In this document: positions 1 through 5,631 of the stretch, one piece after another
Position numbering within the stretch: the first letter of the stretch is position 1
Layout of the letters: every line of letters starts with the position of its first letter
NCBI GenBank assembly: GCA_030628305.1
Contig: DAOVRE010000037.1
Location: 1 to 9,812, forward strand
DNA: 9,812 nt
Reading direction: 5' to 3'
From: Candidatus Heimdallarchaeota archaeon
GTDB taxonomy: Archaea > Asgardarchaeota > Heimdallarchaeia > Heimdallarchaeales > Heimdallarchaeaceae
Made by a program: the position numbers and the translations under genes
Notes under the pieces: model-generated
What the model was told of the DNA's origin: nothing
Database searches by the model: none
Seen by the model: only the letters and a program-made list of their open reading frames with translations

Positions 1-41
1 CAAAGAAACACAAATTGAAGATTTGATTGTTGGTTGCTAAC

Positions 42-1058
42 TTAAAAGTAGGAGTCCAGTAAGGTCTGCTTCGACAATGGATCAGCATTAAATCCACGAC
101 GTCTTAATTCAGCAGCAAATTCCACATTTGGACCATAGATTGTATATATTTTGTCAGGATTACAGGATTCACATATTTCGATAAGCTCAGAGAAATCAGC
201 ATGATCACTTATGGGAATACTATAATCAACATTCATTCTGTATTTGTAATTAGATGATATACACCATCCACTAAATGCATAGAGAACTGCACCAAATTTA
301 TTTCTCAAGTAGGAATAAAAATCATCTCTACCAGATTTTAATGGTGCAAATAGTATCCAATTCCTTTCTTTTTCCATCAAACCTTTTTCCTTTGCTTGTT
401 GATAGGAAACACAATCAACTGCTCCTTCAATACCTTCAGACTTGAGCAAAGTATTGATTTTGTAGTTAGCTCCATGTAATATTATATTTTCTGACAGATG
501 AGAAAAAGCATGATACAACATCTGAGCTTTCCCTAGAGCATAACCCATTAAGACAACCGGTGTGTTATTAGCTAGATTCTCAGATATTGAATCTTGAGTT
601 TCTCTGATCAATGGACCATATTCGGGAAACTCATATTGTGACAAACCAAATGTGCTTTCAATAATTAACGTATCACATTTTTCAGGCTTAAAAGGCTCAA
701 TGAACCCTTTATTTCTAATCGAAACATCACCAGTATAAATTAAAGTGCCTTCATTTGCTTCTATTTTTAGTGCTGTTGAACCAACAATATGACCAGCTGA
801 ATTCTGTGTGAAATTTGTTTCACCTATTTTGTAATTTTCAAAGAATCGTCCTTCTGAAAAATTTGATGTGACATTTTTTAATAACGATTTAGTTTCTGAT
901 GAGCTTATTATATCAGTTGCTGGTAACTTTCTTGGAACATGATCTGAATGTGCATGACTGTAAAAAACTAGAGAATAATATTTCGAATTTGTACTATCAC
1001 AAGCGATGTTCCAATCCTTCCCTTTAATTCTAATTGCTTTTGATAAATAAACTCTCAT
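42..1058 (-). CDS. MBL-fold beta-CASP family nuclease (DNA-ligase-associated exonuclease / mRNA 3'-end-processing-factor-like)
   Basis: Predicted metal-dependent nuclease of 338 aa acting on RNA or DNA in the cytoplasm. Seen: the metal-binding motif HAHSDH at residues 35-40, GHIVGS with the third-motif His at 90, YTGDV with Asp111, the beta-CASP motif A segment IESTFG at 133-138, and the motif B segment SDHAD with His286. The run GYALGKAQ and the short length (about 340 aa, no KH domains) match the small beta-CASP proteins annotated as DNA-ligase-associated exonucleases or archaeal mRNA 3'-end-processing factors, rather than the larger archaeal CPSF homologues. No DNA ligase gene is visible, but the window ends 41 bp past the stop. 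Oddity: where relatives usually carry a motif C histidine (HG), this protein reads IYGP with Tyr308. The ATG start lies 34 nt from a box A centre. The family is secure; the substrate is not. Confidence 0.88.
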   Translation of the reverse strand: MRVYLSKAIRIKGKDWNIACDSTNSKYYSLVFYSHAHSDHVPRKLPATDIISSSETKSLLKNVTSNFSEGRFFENYKIGETNFTQNSAGHIVGSTALKIEANEGTLIYTGDVSIRNKGFIEPFKPEKCDTLIIESTFGLSQYEFPEYGPLIRETQDSISENLANNTPVVLMGYALGKAQMLYHAFSHLSENIILHGANYKINTLLKSEGIEGAVDCVSYQQAKEKGLMEKERNWILFAPLKSGRDDFYSYLRNKFGAVLYAFSGWCISSNYKYRMNVDYSIPISDHADFSELIEICESCNPDKIYTIYGPNVEFAAELRRRGFNADPLSKQTLLDSYF

Positions 1059-1087
1059 TATCCTCTCTAAAATGTAAAAGATTCTTT

Positions 1088-1095
1088 CTTAAATA
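1088..1095 (-). promoter_or_regulatory. Box A (TATA) for the beta-CASP nuclease gene
   Basis: The minus strand reads TATTTAAG, centred about 34 nt upstream of the ATG at 1058. With archaeal transcription starting about 25 nt downstream of box A, the mRNA would have a leader of roughly 9 nt. The box separates this gene from the proteasome operon, whose likely terminator lies just upstream. Confidence 0.45.
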
Positions 1096-1122
1096 CTTAT
1101 TCAAAACATAAGAAGTAAAATG

Positions 1123-1130
1123 AAAAAAAA
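1123..1130 (-). terminator. Oligo-T terminator of the psmB-psmA operon
   Basis: Eight consecutive T on the minus strand, 26 nt beyond the psmA stop codon. Archaeal intrinsic termination is driven by oligo-T tracts in the coding strand without needing a hairpin, and I see no strong stem here. The position between psmA and the next promoter fits termination. Confidence 0.5.
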
Positions 1131-1155
1131 GATTTATTGAAAGAAAAGAAATGGA

Positions 1156-1812
1156 TTAAGCCTTATATGGCATAATCTCTAAAACAATATTATCGTCAGA
1201 CAATTCTGTATCTCTAGATGCTTTCTTGATTGCTTCTTTAGCAATCTCAACCATTTCGTCAGTGGTTAGCTCTTCATTGTATTTTTCTTTAAGAAAAGCA
1301 ATTGCTTCGGAATCACCTTCACCCATTGCTTTAGCTTTACATGAAACTACTCCACCACCTGGATCAACAAATTGTAAACTTGGACCAGTTTGGTCGAGTC
1401 CGCCAAAAAGCATTCCTACACCAAAAGGACGAAGACCGCCTTGTTGGGTAAACATTTGTACGTAGTCACCTATTTTTATAGCAAGTGATCGGACATCAAC
1501 TGATTCAACATATGTGAGTTTGAATATCTCAGATTCAAGTCTAGCTCGACTTATAAGAATTCGACCATCAGCTGCTACTCCAGCGAATATTGCTTGAGTA
1601 CTATCACTTATTTTGTGTATCTTATGATCAGGTTCATTCAAATCAACAACGCGAAGCAAACCTGCAAGTACGACACCGTTTTTACTTTTAATGCCTATTC
1701 CTATACTGCCTCTTCTTACTGATTCTCTTGCATATTCGGTCTGTATAATACGACCTTCAGGAGAATACATTAGAGGTGATCTGTCATATCCCATGGATTG
1801 TGGTCCTAACAT
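1156..1812 (-). CDS. psmA: 20S proteasome alpha subunit
   Basis: Non-catalytic outer-ring subunit of the archaeal 20S proteasome, which gates substrate entry and docks ATPases such as PAN or Cdc48. Seen: the gate motif GYDR at residues 8-11, the alpha-specific N-terminal helix region SPEGRIIQTEYARESV at 17-32, Lys64 in the position of the conserved Lys (K66 in Thermoplasma) that receives ATPase C-termini, and GGLRPFG at 125-131. At 218 aa it is shorter than usual (about 233-260). It ends soon after the last predicted strand, so the usual C-terminal extension is missing. The DKR/DKK that normally follows the VVLA strand is replaced by GLLR at 51-54. The ATG directly follows the psmB stop codon with no spacer, indicating translational coupling and a shared transcript. 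Confidence 0.96.
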   Translation of the reverse strand: MLGPQSMGYDRSPLMYSPEGRIIQTEYARESVRRGSIGIGIKSKNGVVLAGLLRVVDLNEPDHKIHKISDSTQAIFAGVAADGRILISRARLESEIFKLTYVESVDVRSLAIKIGDYVQMFTQQGGLRPFGVGMLFGGLDQTGPSLQFVDPGGGVVSCKAKAMGEGDSEAIAFLKEKYNEELTTDEMVEIAKEAIKKASRDTELSDDNIVLEIMPYKA

Positions 1813-2481
1813 CTATAATGCCTCCAAAACAGTTTTAATTTCTTCGGGTTTTATCCTTTTAACCCCTTTCTTGTTGACAACAGCAACATCCATACCATCG
1901 CCAGTGGCGGTATCTCTACTAATAGCAGTAGCAAGTGCTTTGATAGCTATTGCAATTCCATCCTTTTCAGGTAGATCTGCTTTCCATGTAGATTCTAAAA
2001 CACCGATAGCAACTAACGATCCTGATCCAGTCGATGCAAAATCTTCATCGGTTATTCCACCGGCCATATCCAAGTTAAACACATGTGGTCCTTCTTTGTC
2101 TAGACCAGCTACAATCATGTTTACATAATATGGAAAGTATTGTCGATACTGTTCATACATGATAGATGCTAATAGATTTCCTGCCATTTTTGATGTTGGA
2201 GGATAACCTCTGGCTAGTTCATACAAATTGATATTCGCTCTTGTAAGATTAATTAAGTATTGAGCATCAGAAACTAGCCCGGCAATAGTAGCAACAGTAA
2301 AACCATTTAGTATGTGTACTTTTTCTGCTTTTTTAGATGCGACGAAAGTGCCCATAGAAGCTCTTTTATCGGCAGCTACAACTACACCATCTTTAAATCT
2401 TAAAGCAATTGTAGTTGTTCCATGTTTGGGTTCCATAAATGGATTTCCATTTACCCCATTGAAATTTGGTGCATTCATCAT
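1813..2481 (-). CDS. psmB: 20S proteasome beta subunit (catalytic, Ntn hydrolase)
   Basis: Threonine protease of the inner proteasome rings, made with a propeptide that is removed by self-cleavage. Seen: a 21-residue propeptide ending in His20-Gly21, then the mature N-terminus TTTIALRF with catalytic Thr22. Asp38 (in ADKR) and Lys54 fall at the spacing of catalytic residues 17 and 33. TGSGS at 151-155 supplies the active-site serine (Ser153) and RDTATG supplies Asp190. Length (222 aa) and motif order are typical, so the enzyme should be active. It is the first gene of the psmB-psmA operon. The ATG is followed by a second in-frame ATG. A box A about 34 nt upstream gives a short leader. Only one beta and one alpha gene are visible, which fits a simple archaeal core particle. 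Confidence 0.97.
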   Translation of the reverse strand: MMNAPNFNGVNGNPFMEPKHGTTTIALRFKDGVVVAADKRASMGTFVASKKAEKVHILNGFTVATIAGLVSDAQYLINLTRANINLYELARGYPPTSKMAGNLLASIMYEQYRQYFPYYVNMIVAGLDKEGPHVFNLDMAGGITDEDFASTGSGSLVAIGVLESTWKADLPEKDGIAIAIKALATAISRDTATGDGMDVAVVNKKGVKRIKPEEIKTVLEAL

Positions 2482-2510
2482 TACACTTCACTCTTGTTCA
2501 TTTTTTTAGG

Positions 2511-2519
2511 TTTAAATAT
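2511..2519 (-). promoter_or_regulatory. Box A (TATA) for the psmB-psmA operon
   Basis: The minus strand reads ATATTTAAA between the stop codon of the winged-helix gene (2543) and the psmB start (2481). The predicted transcription start, about 25 nt downstream near 2490, gives a leader of about 9 nt. The proteasome operon therefore has its own promoter even if some read-through arrives from the winged-helix gene. Confidence 0.55.
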
Positions 2520-2542
2520 TTACTGTTTAACACCAAGAAACA

Positions 2543-3247
2543 TCAATTATAGGGAATCTTAGTGTGTTCTTCCTCCTCATCTATCAGTACCTCAACATCA
2601 GTATTACTTTGAATCTCTTCACAAACCCACTTTGTAATAAATTGAGTTTCATTCGATTTTTGATTAAGTGATGAATATTCAATTTGAATCTCACCTTCAA
2701 GATTTATATATACATGACATTGATTTTTCTCATTATCTTCCCAGCAAAGTTCTGTAAAGTCACCTATTTCTCTTCTATAAAGAAAACGATAATTATTAAA
2801 CCAACGTTTTTCTAATAATGTAGCTATTTTTCTTCTTTCTAGAGGAGGTATGGTTCGTAGTTTTTTTACTAAGGAAACATTGGGCATTTTTGTGGGACTT
2901 ACAGCTTTCTTGTTAACCAGTTCTTGCAAGAGTTCTCTAGTATAAACGCTTCCATTATCTGTTAATTCGTAAGAACCATTTTCATTTTTTGAAAGAAAAC
3001 TACGCTCTTGTAACCTTCTTATTGCTTTTGTTAATTTATGTTGATGCAAGGATGTTTTCTTTCTCAAACCTGAAAAAGAATAAGATATCTGAGAGTCAGA
3101 TAGAATCAGAAGCAACTGGACTTCTTGGATTGTAAGATAATCATACTCATTACTATAGAAGTAGTCATATGGTAGACTATCATCTAATGTAGGAATGTTA
3201 CTGTATGGAATACCTATATACCCATGGTCCATATTCATTGTCTTCAC
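2543..3247 (-). CDS. Winged-helix DNA-binding protein (putative transcription regulator)
   Basis: A 234-aa protein that I recognise only by fold. Residues about 38-100 look like a winged helix-turn-helix: helices around LTIQEVQLLLIL and FSGLRKKT, a basic recognition-like helix KLTKAIRRLQER at 71-82, then a wing ending in GSYELTDNG. Residues about 125-215 form a second, aromatic-rich region (RWFNNYRFLYRR, KWVCEEI) with no family I can name. The C-terminus is acidic (DEEEE at 223-227). The start at GTG 3247 is chosen because a box A is centred 24-25 nt upstream, giving a leaderless mRNA. An alternative ATG at codon 4 (3238) has an AGGTGA sequence just upstream. The gene sits directly ahead of psmB on the same strand, and its promoter is flanked by repeated palindromes, so self-regulation is a reasonable inference. 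Confidence 0.75.
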   Translation of the reverse strand: MKTMNMDHGYIGIPYSNIPTLDDSLPYDYFYSNEYDYLTIQEVQLLLILSDSQISYSFSGLRKKTSLHQHKLTKAIRRLQERSFLSKNENGSYELTDNGSVYTRELLQELVNKKAVSPTKMPNVSLVKKLRTIPPLERRKIATLLEKRWFNNYRFLYRREIGDFTELCWEDNEKNQCHVYINLEGEIQIEYSSLNQKSNETQFITKWVCEEIQSNTDVEVLIDEEEEHTKIPYN

Positions 3248-3249
3248 CT

Positions 3250-3259
3250 ATAATATTAT
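3250..3259. repeat. Palindrome ATAATATTAT, proximal copy
   Basis: A perfect 10-bp palindrome lying between box A (3268-3275) and the start of the winged-helix gene, overlapping the predicted transcription start. The identical 10-mer recurs 63 bp upstream at 3313-3322. A protein bound here would be placed to block initiation. This may be chance in AT-rich DNA. Confidence 0.4.
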
Positions 3260-3267
3260 CAAAATAC

Positions 3268-3275
3268 TTTATAAT
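3268..3275 (-). promoter_or_regulatory. Box A (TATA) for the winged-helix gene
   Basis: The minus strand reads TTATAAAG, centred 24-25 nt upstream of GTG 3247. This spacing predicts a leaderless transcript beginning at or next to that start codon. Palindromes lie on either side of the box. Confidence 0.6.
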
Positions 3276-3310
3276 GACTCAGTTATGACAGCTTTTTAGT
3301 TTTTGTAATC

Positions 3311-3324
3311 ACATAATATTATGT
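3311..3324. repeat. 14-bp palindrome, distal operator candidate
   Basis: ACATAATATTATGT is a perfect 14-bp palindrome about 36 bp upstream of box A for the winged-helix gene. It contains the same ATAATATTAT core (3313-3322) found at 3250-3259. The 63-bp offset between cores is six turns of B-DNA at 10.5 bp per turn, so two bound dimers would lie on the same face of the helix. Confidence 0.45.
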
Positions 3325-3335
3325 TCTCTATGATT

Positions 3336-3341
3336 AAAAAA
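3336..3341 (-). terminator. Oligo-T terminator candidate after the NYN gene
   Basis: Six consecutive T on the minus strand, 32 nt past the stop of the membrane NYN protein and before the promoter of the next gene. It fits an archaeal T-tract terminator but is short. Confidence 0.3.
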
Positions 3342-3372
3342 CTAAACTAACTCTCTACTTCAAATCAAACAA

Positions 3373-4950
3373 TTAGTCTGATATTTCCTCCTCTTCTTCC
3401 TCTTTAATCGGTTGTACAGCTGTTGGGTGAAGATATACCTCACTATCTAGAATTGTATAAGGAATCCTTCTTTGATCAATCCATGTTTTCATTTCTCTGA
3501 ATTCCTTAAACATATCATTGCTCACAATCATTGCTTTCTCCTCTTCAGCTAAACGTAAAATGAATTTATCGCCATCTACCCTTGCTGGTAACATCTTCAT
3601 TGCCCCCTCTTTAACCAATTTGTCTAATCTTCTCTGATTATCTATTTGATATCTTAGAGCTGCATCAGCAACTGTTATGATTTTGGTGAAATTAACTTTG
3701 CTTAACCTATTTATCATATTTTCAATGTTGCTTATCTTTGGTTTATCTAAATTATTTTTTTCTTCCCAAGCAATATTACTCCCATCAAGAATAACTTTGT
3801 TTAATGAATAAGTTACTTCGGGAAAAGCACGTTCAGATGATCCTCTAACCCGTTTTGCAATGTTTTTGAACATATCTCTTGAGAAATATAAGATTCCGAT
3901 TCCTATCGCTCCAAATATCAAGCTATATGTTACTATGGGGTCAAAAAAGTTCGTAGAAGAATCATCAGGATAGATAGTGATATATGCTACAACAAGTGGT
4001 AAAAGGTTTGAATACCATTTAGTCTCTGAAACAGTTTCCCATTCTAATTCTATTCTAAAAAACAAATACTGAATCCCTGAAATTTGAGGTTCCCCCTCTA
4101 AAGAATAAAAGTGGTAACCTTGACCAACCTCTATTGATTCTTCAAGATCTACATCATCGAAAAACATGTAACTGGAATTTTGAACTCTTACATAAGGAAG
4201 AATATTCAGATTTACTCCCTCATAATTTGTTATACTATATATAATTCTGTACTTTTCCCCTACAGTTGCATTAATAGGGATTTCATACATATTAACTGTT
4301 ATATTTGGCATCACAATAATTTCAAGCGGGTCACTAAGATGTGTCCTTTCTTGATCAGGATCGTCAATAGTTCTATATGTAATAGCAAATGAGTGTTTTT
4401 GGTATAGATACGTATCTGGAAAGAAACTTATATTACCATTGTACTGAACGCCCTCTTCCAGAGTCAATTCTGGTATTGCATGTGACCTTGTTACTGAACC
4501 CGGTGTGCCAGTTTTATGAATCTCACTTGTAACTGTAACATTTGTTATTGTTGTTCCACCGGTGTTGATAATCGTACACTTAACATCATTATTCTGATTT
4601 CTTATTAGGAAAGATGGATTAGAAGGAAAAGACATTCTTACTTTGCCGAAAGGTAACACTGATAATTCAAAATAATTGACAGAAGTTTCTAAACCAGTTG
4701 ATGTGCTGTTAGCAACAGCTGTAACGGTAAAATTTCCAGCTGCTTGACTGTTAAAAGTTGACCAAATAACAGTGTCATTAAATAATAAAGACGTATTCAC
4801 CGTTAAATTATTCTCATAGATTTTTTCGTCTAAAGAATTTGATATATTGTAATATATATTAGAATCAGGTATGTAACTAAGGTTTTCATAAGTGAATCGG
4901 GAGAATATTACTGAATCATCTTCCTCCTTAGTTATGTTATCAGAACTCAA
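3373..4950 (-). CDS. Membrane-anchored NYN (Zc3h12a/Regnase-like) ribonuclease: main reading frame, separated from its signal peptide by stops
   Basis: Open frame of 525 codons counted from TTG 4950. Residues 1-335 are beta-rich and dense in N-glycosylation sequons (NIT, NLT, NFT, NNVTV-like runs), as in exported archaeal proteins; the part around 100-330 looks like repeated Ig/CARDB-type domains. A single hydrophobic helix at about 337-356 is followed by a strongly basic stretch (KNIAKRVRG), which places the C-terminus in the cytoplasm. Residues about 384-508 match the NYN/PIN-type Zc3h12a nuclease: VILDGSN (Asp389, Asn392), Asp429, DGDKF (Asp459, Asp461) and VSND (Asp479). An acidic tail ends the protein. 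No Met occurs before residue 106 and TTG 4950 has no Shine-Dalgarno sequence, so this start is doubtful. The signal peptide expected from the topology is encoded in the same frame just upstream, beyond TGA-TAA. Nuclease activity is inferred. Confidence 0.82.
   Translation of the reverse strand: MSSDNITKEEDDSVIFSRFTYENLSYIPDSNIYYNISNSLDEKIYENNLTVNTSLLFNDTVIWSTFNSQAAGNFTVTAVANSTSTGLETSVNYFELSVLPFGKVRMSFPSNPSFLIRNQNNDVKCTIINTGGTTITNVTVTSEIHKTGTPGSVTRSHAIPELTLEEGVQYNGNISFFPDTYLYQKHSFAITYRTIDDPDQERTHLSDPLEIIVMPNITVNMYEIPINATVGEKYRIIYSITNYEGVNLNILPYVRVQNSSYMFFDDVDLEESIEVGQGYHFYSLEGEPQISGIQYLFFRIELEWETVSETKWYSNLLPLVVAYITIYPDDSSTNFFDPIVTYSLIFGAIGIGILYFSRDMFKNIAKRVRGSSERAFPEVTYSLNKVILDGSNIAWEEKNNLDKPKISNIENMINRLSKVNFTKIITVADAALRYQIDNQRRLDKLVKEGAMKMLPARVDGDKFILRLAEEEKAMIVSNDMFKEFREMKTWIDQRRIPYTILDSEVYLHPTAVQPIKEEEEEEISD
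4923..4929 (-). promoter_or_regulatory. Strong Shine-Dalgarno-like AAGGAGG inside the NYN frame
   Basis: The minus strand reads AAGGAGG about 21 nt after TTG 4950. The only well-spaced ATG after it (three bases on) is out of frame and stops after three codons. It therefore does not supply a start for the NYN protein, although it lies just downstream of the tandem stops. Confidence 0.3.
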
Positions 4951-4956
4951 TTATCA
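4951..4956 (-). other. Tandem in-frame stop codons TGA-TAA between signal peptide and NYN protein
   Basis: Reading from ATG 5124, codon 57 is TGA (4956-4954) and codon 58 is TAA (4953-4951). The next codon, TTG at 4950, opens the 525-codon frame in the same register. TCTGATAA occurs twice here, 14 nt apart, but removing one copy would not restore the frame. Confidence 0.9.
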
Positions 4957-5124
4957 GATTGAAGTGGAGTTTTCAAGATCCATAAATCTGGCAACTTCTG
5001 ATTCACTTTGAGGTTTTTGAGCCAATGGGATTTGTATAGACGACGAGGAAACAAACATTGCTACCAGGAAAATAAATCCAACACAAGCAACTGTCATTCT
5101 ACTGTACAGTATCCTATTTGACAT
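4954..5124 (-). CDS. Signal-peptide segment of the membrane NYN ribonuclease (56 codons)
   Basis: A 56-codon frame from ATG 5124 with the layout of a secretory signal peptide: basic N-terminus (MSNRILYSRM), hydrophobic core at about 11-25 (TVACVGFIFLVAMFV), a polar region, and a plausible signal peptidase site after PLAQ at residue 36. A further 20 polar residues with one sequon (NST) follow before the TGA. It is too small for most gene finders. Box A is centred 24 nt upstream of the ATG, so this ATG is the likely 5' end of a leaderless transcript. The following frame has extracytoplasmic features and lacks its own export signal, so I read this as the true N-terminus of that protein. A free secreted micropeptide is the alternative. 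Confidence 0.7.
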   Translation of the reverse strand: MSNRILYSRMTVACVGFIFLVAMFVSSSSIQIPLAQKPQSESEVARFMDLENSTSI

Positions 5125-5144
5125 GTAAACACTTCTTTTCTATT

Positions 5145-5152
5145 CTTTATAA
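5145..5152 (-). promoter_or_regulatory. Box A (TATA) for the signal-peptide/NYN gene
   Basis: The minus strand reads TTATAAAG, centred 24 nt upstream of ATG 5124, which predicts a leaderless mRNA. I see no comparable box just upstream of TTG 4950. This supports transcription from 5124 through the stops. Confidence 0.55.
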
Positions 5153-5230
5153 GATTCCTTTCTTAATTTAATAAACTTACCGAGTAGGTAATAATTTCTG
5201 TACAAAACCTATAACATAATTTGTTCGCTT

Positions 5231-5239
5231 AAAATAAAA
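5231..5239 (-). terminator. T-rich terminator of RNase P RNA
   Basis: Immediately after the P1 helix the minus strand reads TTTTATTTT, the T-rich signal expected at the 3' end of an archaeal transcript. Confidence 0.4.
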
Positions 5240-5568
5240 TGAACGTCGCGAAAATACCCCTGATTTTGTTAGGAAGCCGTCAAGGACCTTCCCGGCAACA
5301 TTCATCTAAGCACTTTACCCGGTTCAGATGAACCCTATTCAAGTTTGCTCCAAGATGATTGGCCGTTTCAGCGTTTCCTTTATTCTCCTCAGCAAATTAT
5401 CTCGATTTGTGTCACCACATTCGGTATTGCATCATTGTCTCTGAATAAAGGGCGTGTCGTTTCTGTTCCAAGAGCCACACTCTCGCATGGTAGATTTACA
5501 TCTACATCTCTTTAGTGGAGTCAGGAGGTTCCTCAGCCAAAGCCGAAGTTGCCTTTTCGCCTCGTTCA
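5240..5568 (-). ncRNA. rnpB: RNase P RNA
   Basis: Catalytic RNA of ribonuclease P, which removes 5' leaders from pre-tRNAs. Conserved regions appear in order on the minus strand. They are a CR-I-like GAGGAACCUCC (5534-5524), ACAGAAA followed by ACGACACG (from 5466), GCUGAAACGGCC, GGAGCAA followed by GAAUAGGG (CR-IV, near 5351-5345), GGUAAA, and AGAUGAAUGUUGCC (CR-V, 5307-5294), with ACAAAAUCAGG near the 3' end. The ends pair as a P1 helix: UGAACG (5568-5563) with CGUUCA (5245-5240), continued by GCGA with UCGC across a small internal loop. The length of about 329 nt is normal for archaea. The GC content is higher than in the flanks. CR-I differs from the usual GAGGAAAGUCC. SRP RNA was considered and rejected. 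The exact ends are estimated from P1. Confidence 0.92.
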
Positions 5569-5589
5569 ACTAATATTACTTACAAAAGC

Positions 5590-5597
5590 AAATAAAA
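5590..5597 (-). promoter_or_regulatory. Possible box A for RNase P RNA
   Basis: The minus strand reads TTTTATTT, centred about 26 nt upstream of the inferred RNA 5' end at 5568. The spacing is right but the match to a strong box A is weak. Confidence 0.3.
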
Positions 5598-5617
5598 CTA
5601 ACTGTATACGATAAATG

Positions 5618-5623
5618 AAAAAA
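5618..5623 (-). terminator. Oligo-T terminator of the alpha-oxoamine synthase gene
   Basis: Six T on the minus strand starting 9 nt beyond the stop codon at 5632 and upstream of the RNase P RNA promoter. It would separate the two transcripts. Confidence 0.4.
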
Positions 5624-5631
5624 GGATGAAT

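Noticed and set aside
2481..2501. A six-codon minus-strand frame (MNKSEV) whose TAA overlaps the psmB ATG as TAATG, possible upstream ORF
   Set aside because: The box A at 2511-2519 predicts a transcript starting near 2490, downstream of this ATG, so it would not be in the mRNA.
1226..2509. Plus-strand open frames at 1226-1465, 1691-2128 and 2312-2509
   Set aside because: They lie antisense to the strongly supported psmA and psmB genes, give low-complexity Ser/Pro/Ile-rich products and match no family I know.
4180..4392. Plus-strand open frame inside the NYN gene
   Set aside because: Antisense shadow of the extracytoplasmic domain, with no recognisable features and no promoter.
4935..4960. 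Slippage duplication of TCTGATAA (14-nt period) as the origin of the stops
   Set aside because: Deleting one 14-nt unit leaves TGA-TAA after the signal peptide and shifts the downstream frame, so it does not restore a gene.
4940..4970. A frameshift rather than stop codons separating the signal peptide from the NYN protein
   Set aside because: Both segments are in the same register. Going around the stops would need two compensating shifts, and the other frames also meet stops here.
5240..5568. SRP RNA or another structured RNA instead of RNase P RNA
   Set aside because: The CR-IV and CR-V sequences in order, the ACAGAAA element and the P1 pairing are specific to RNase P RNA; the SRP helix 8 motif is not seen.
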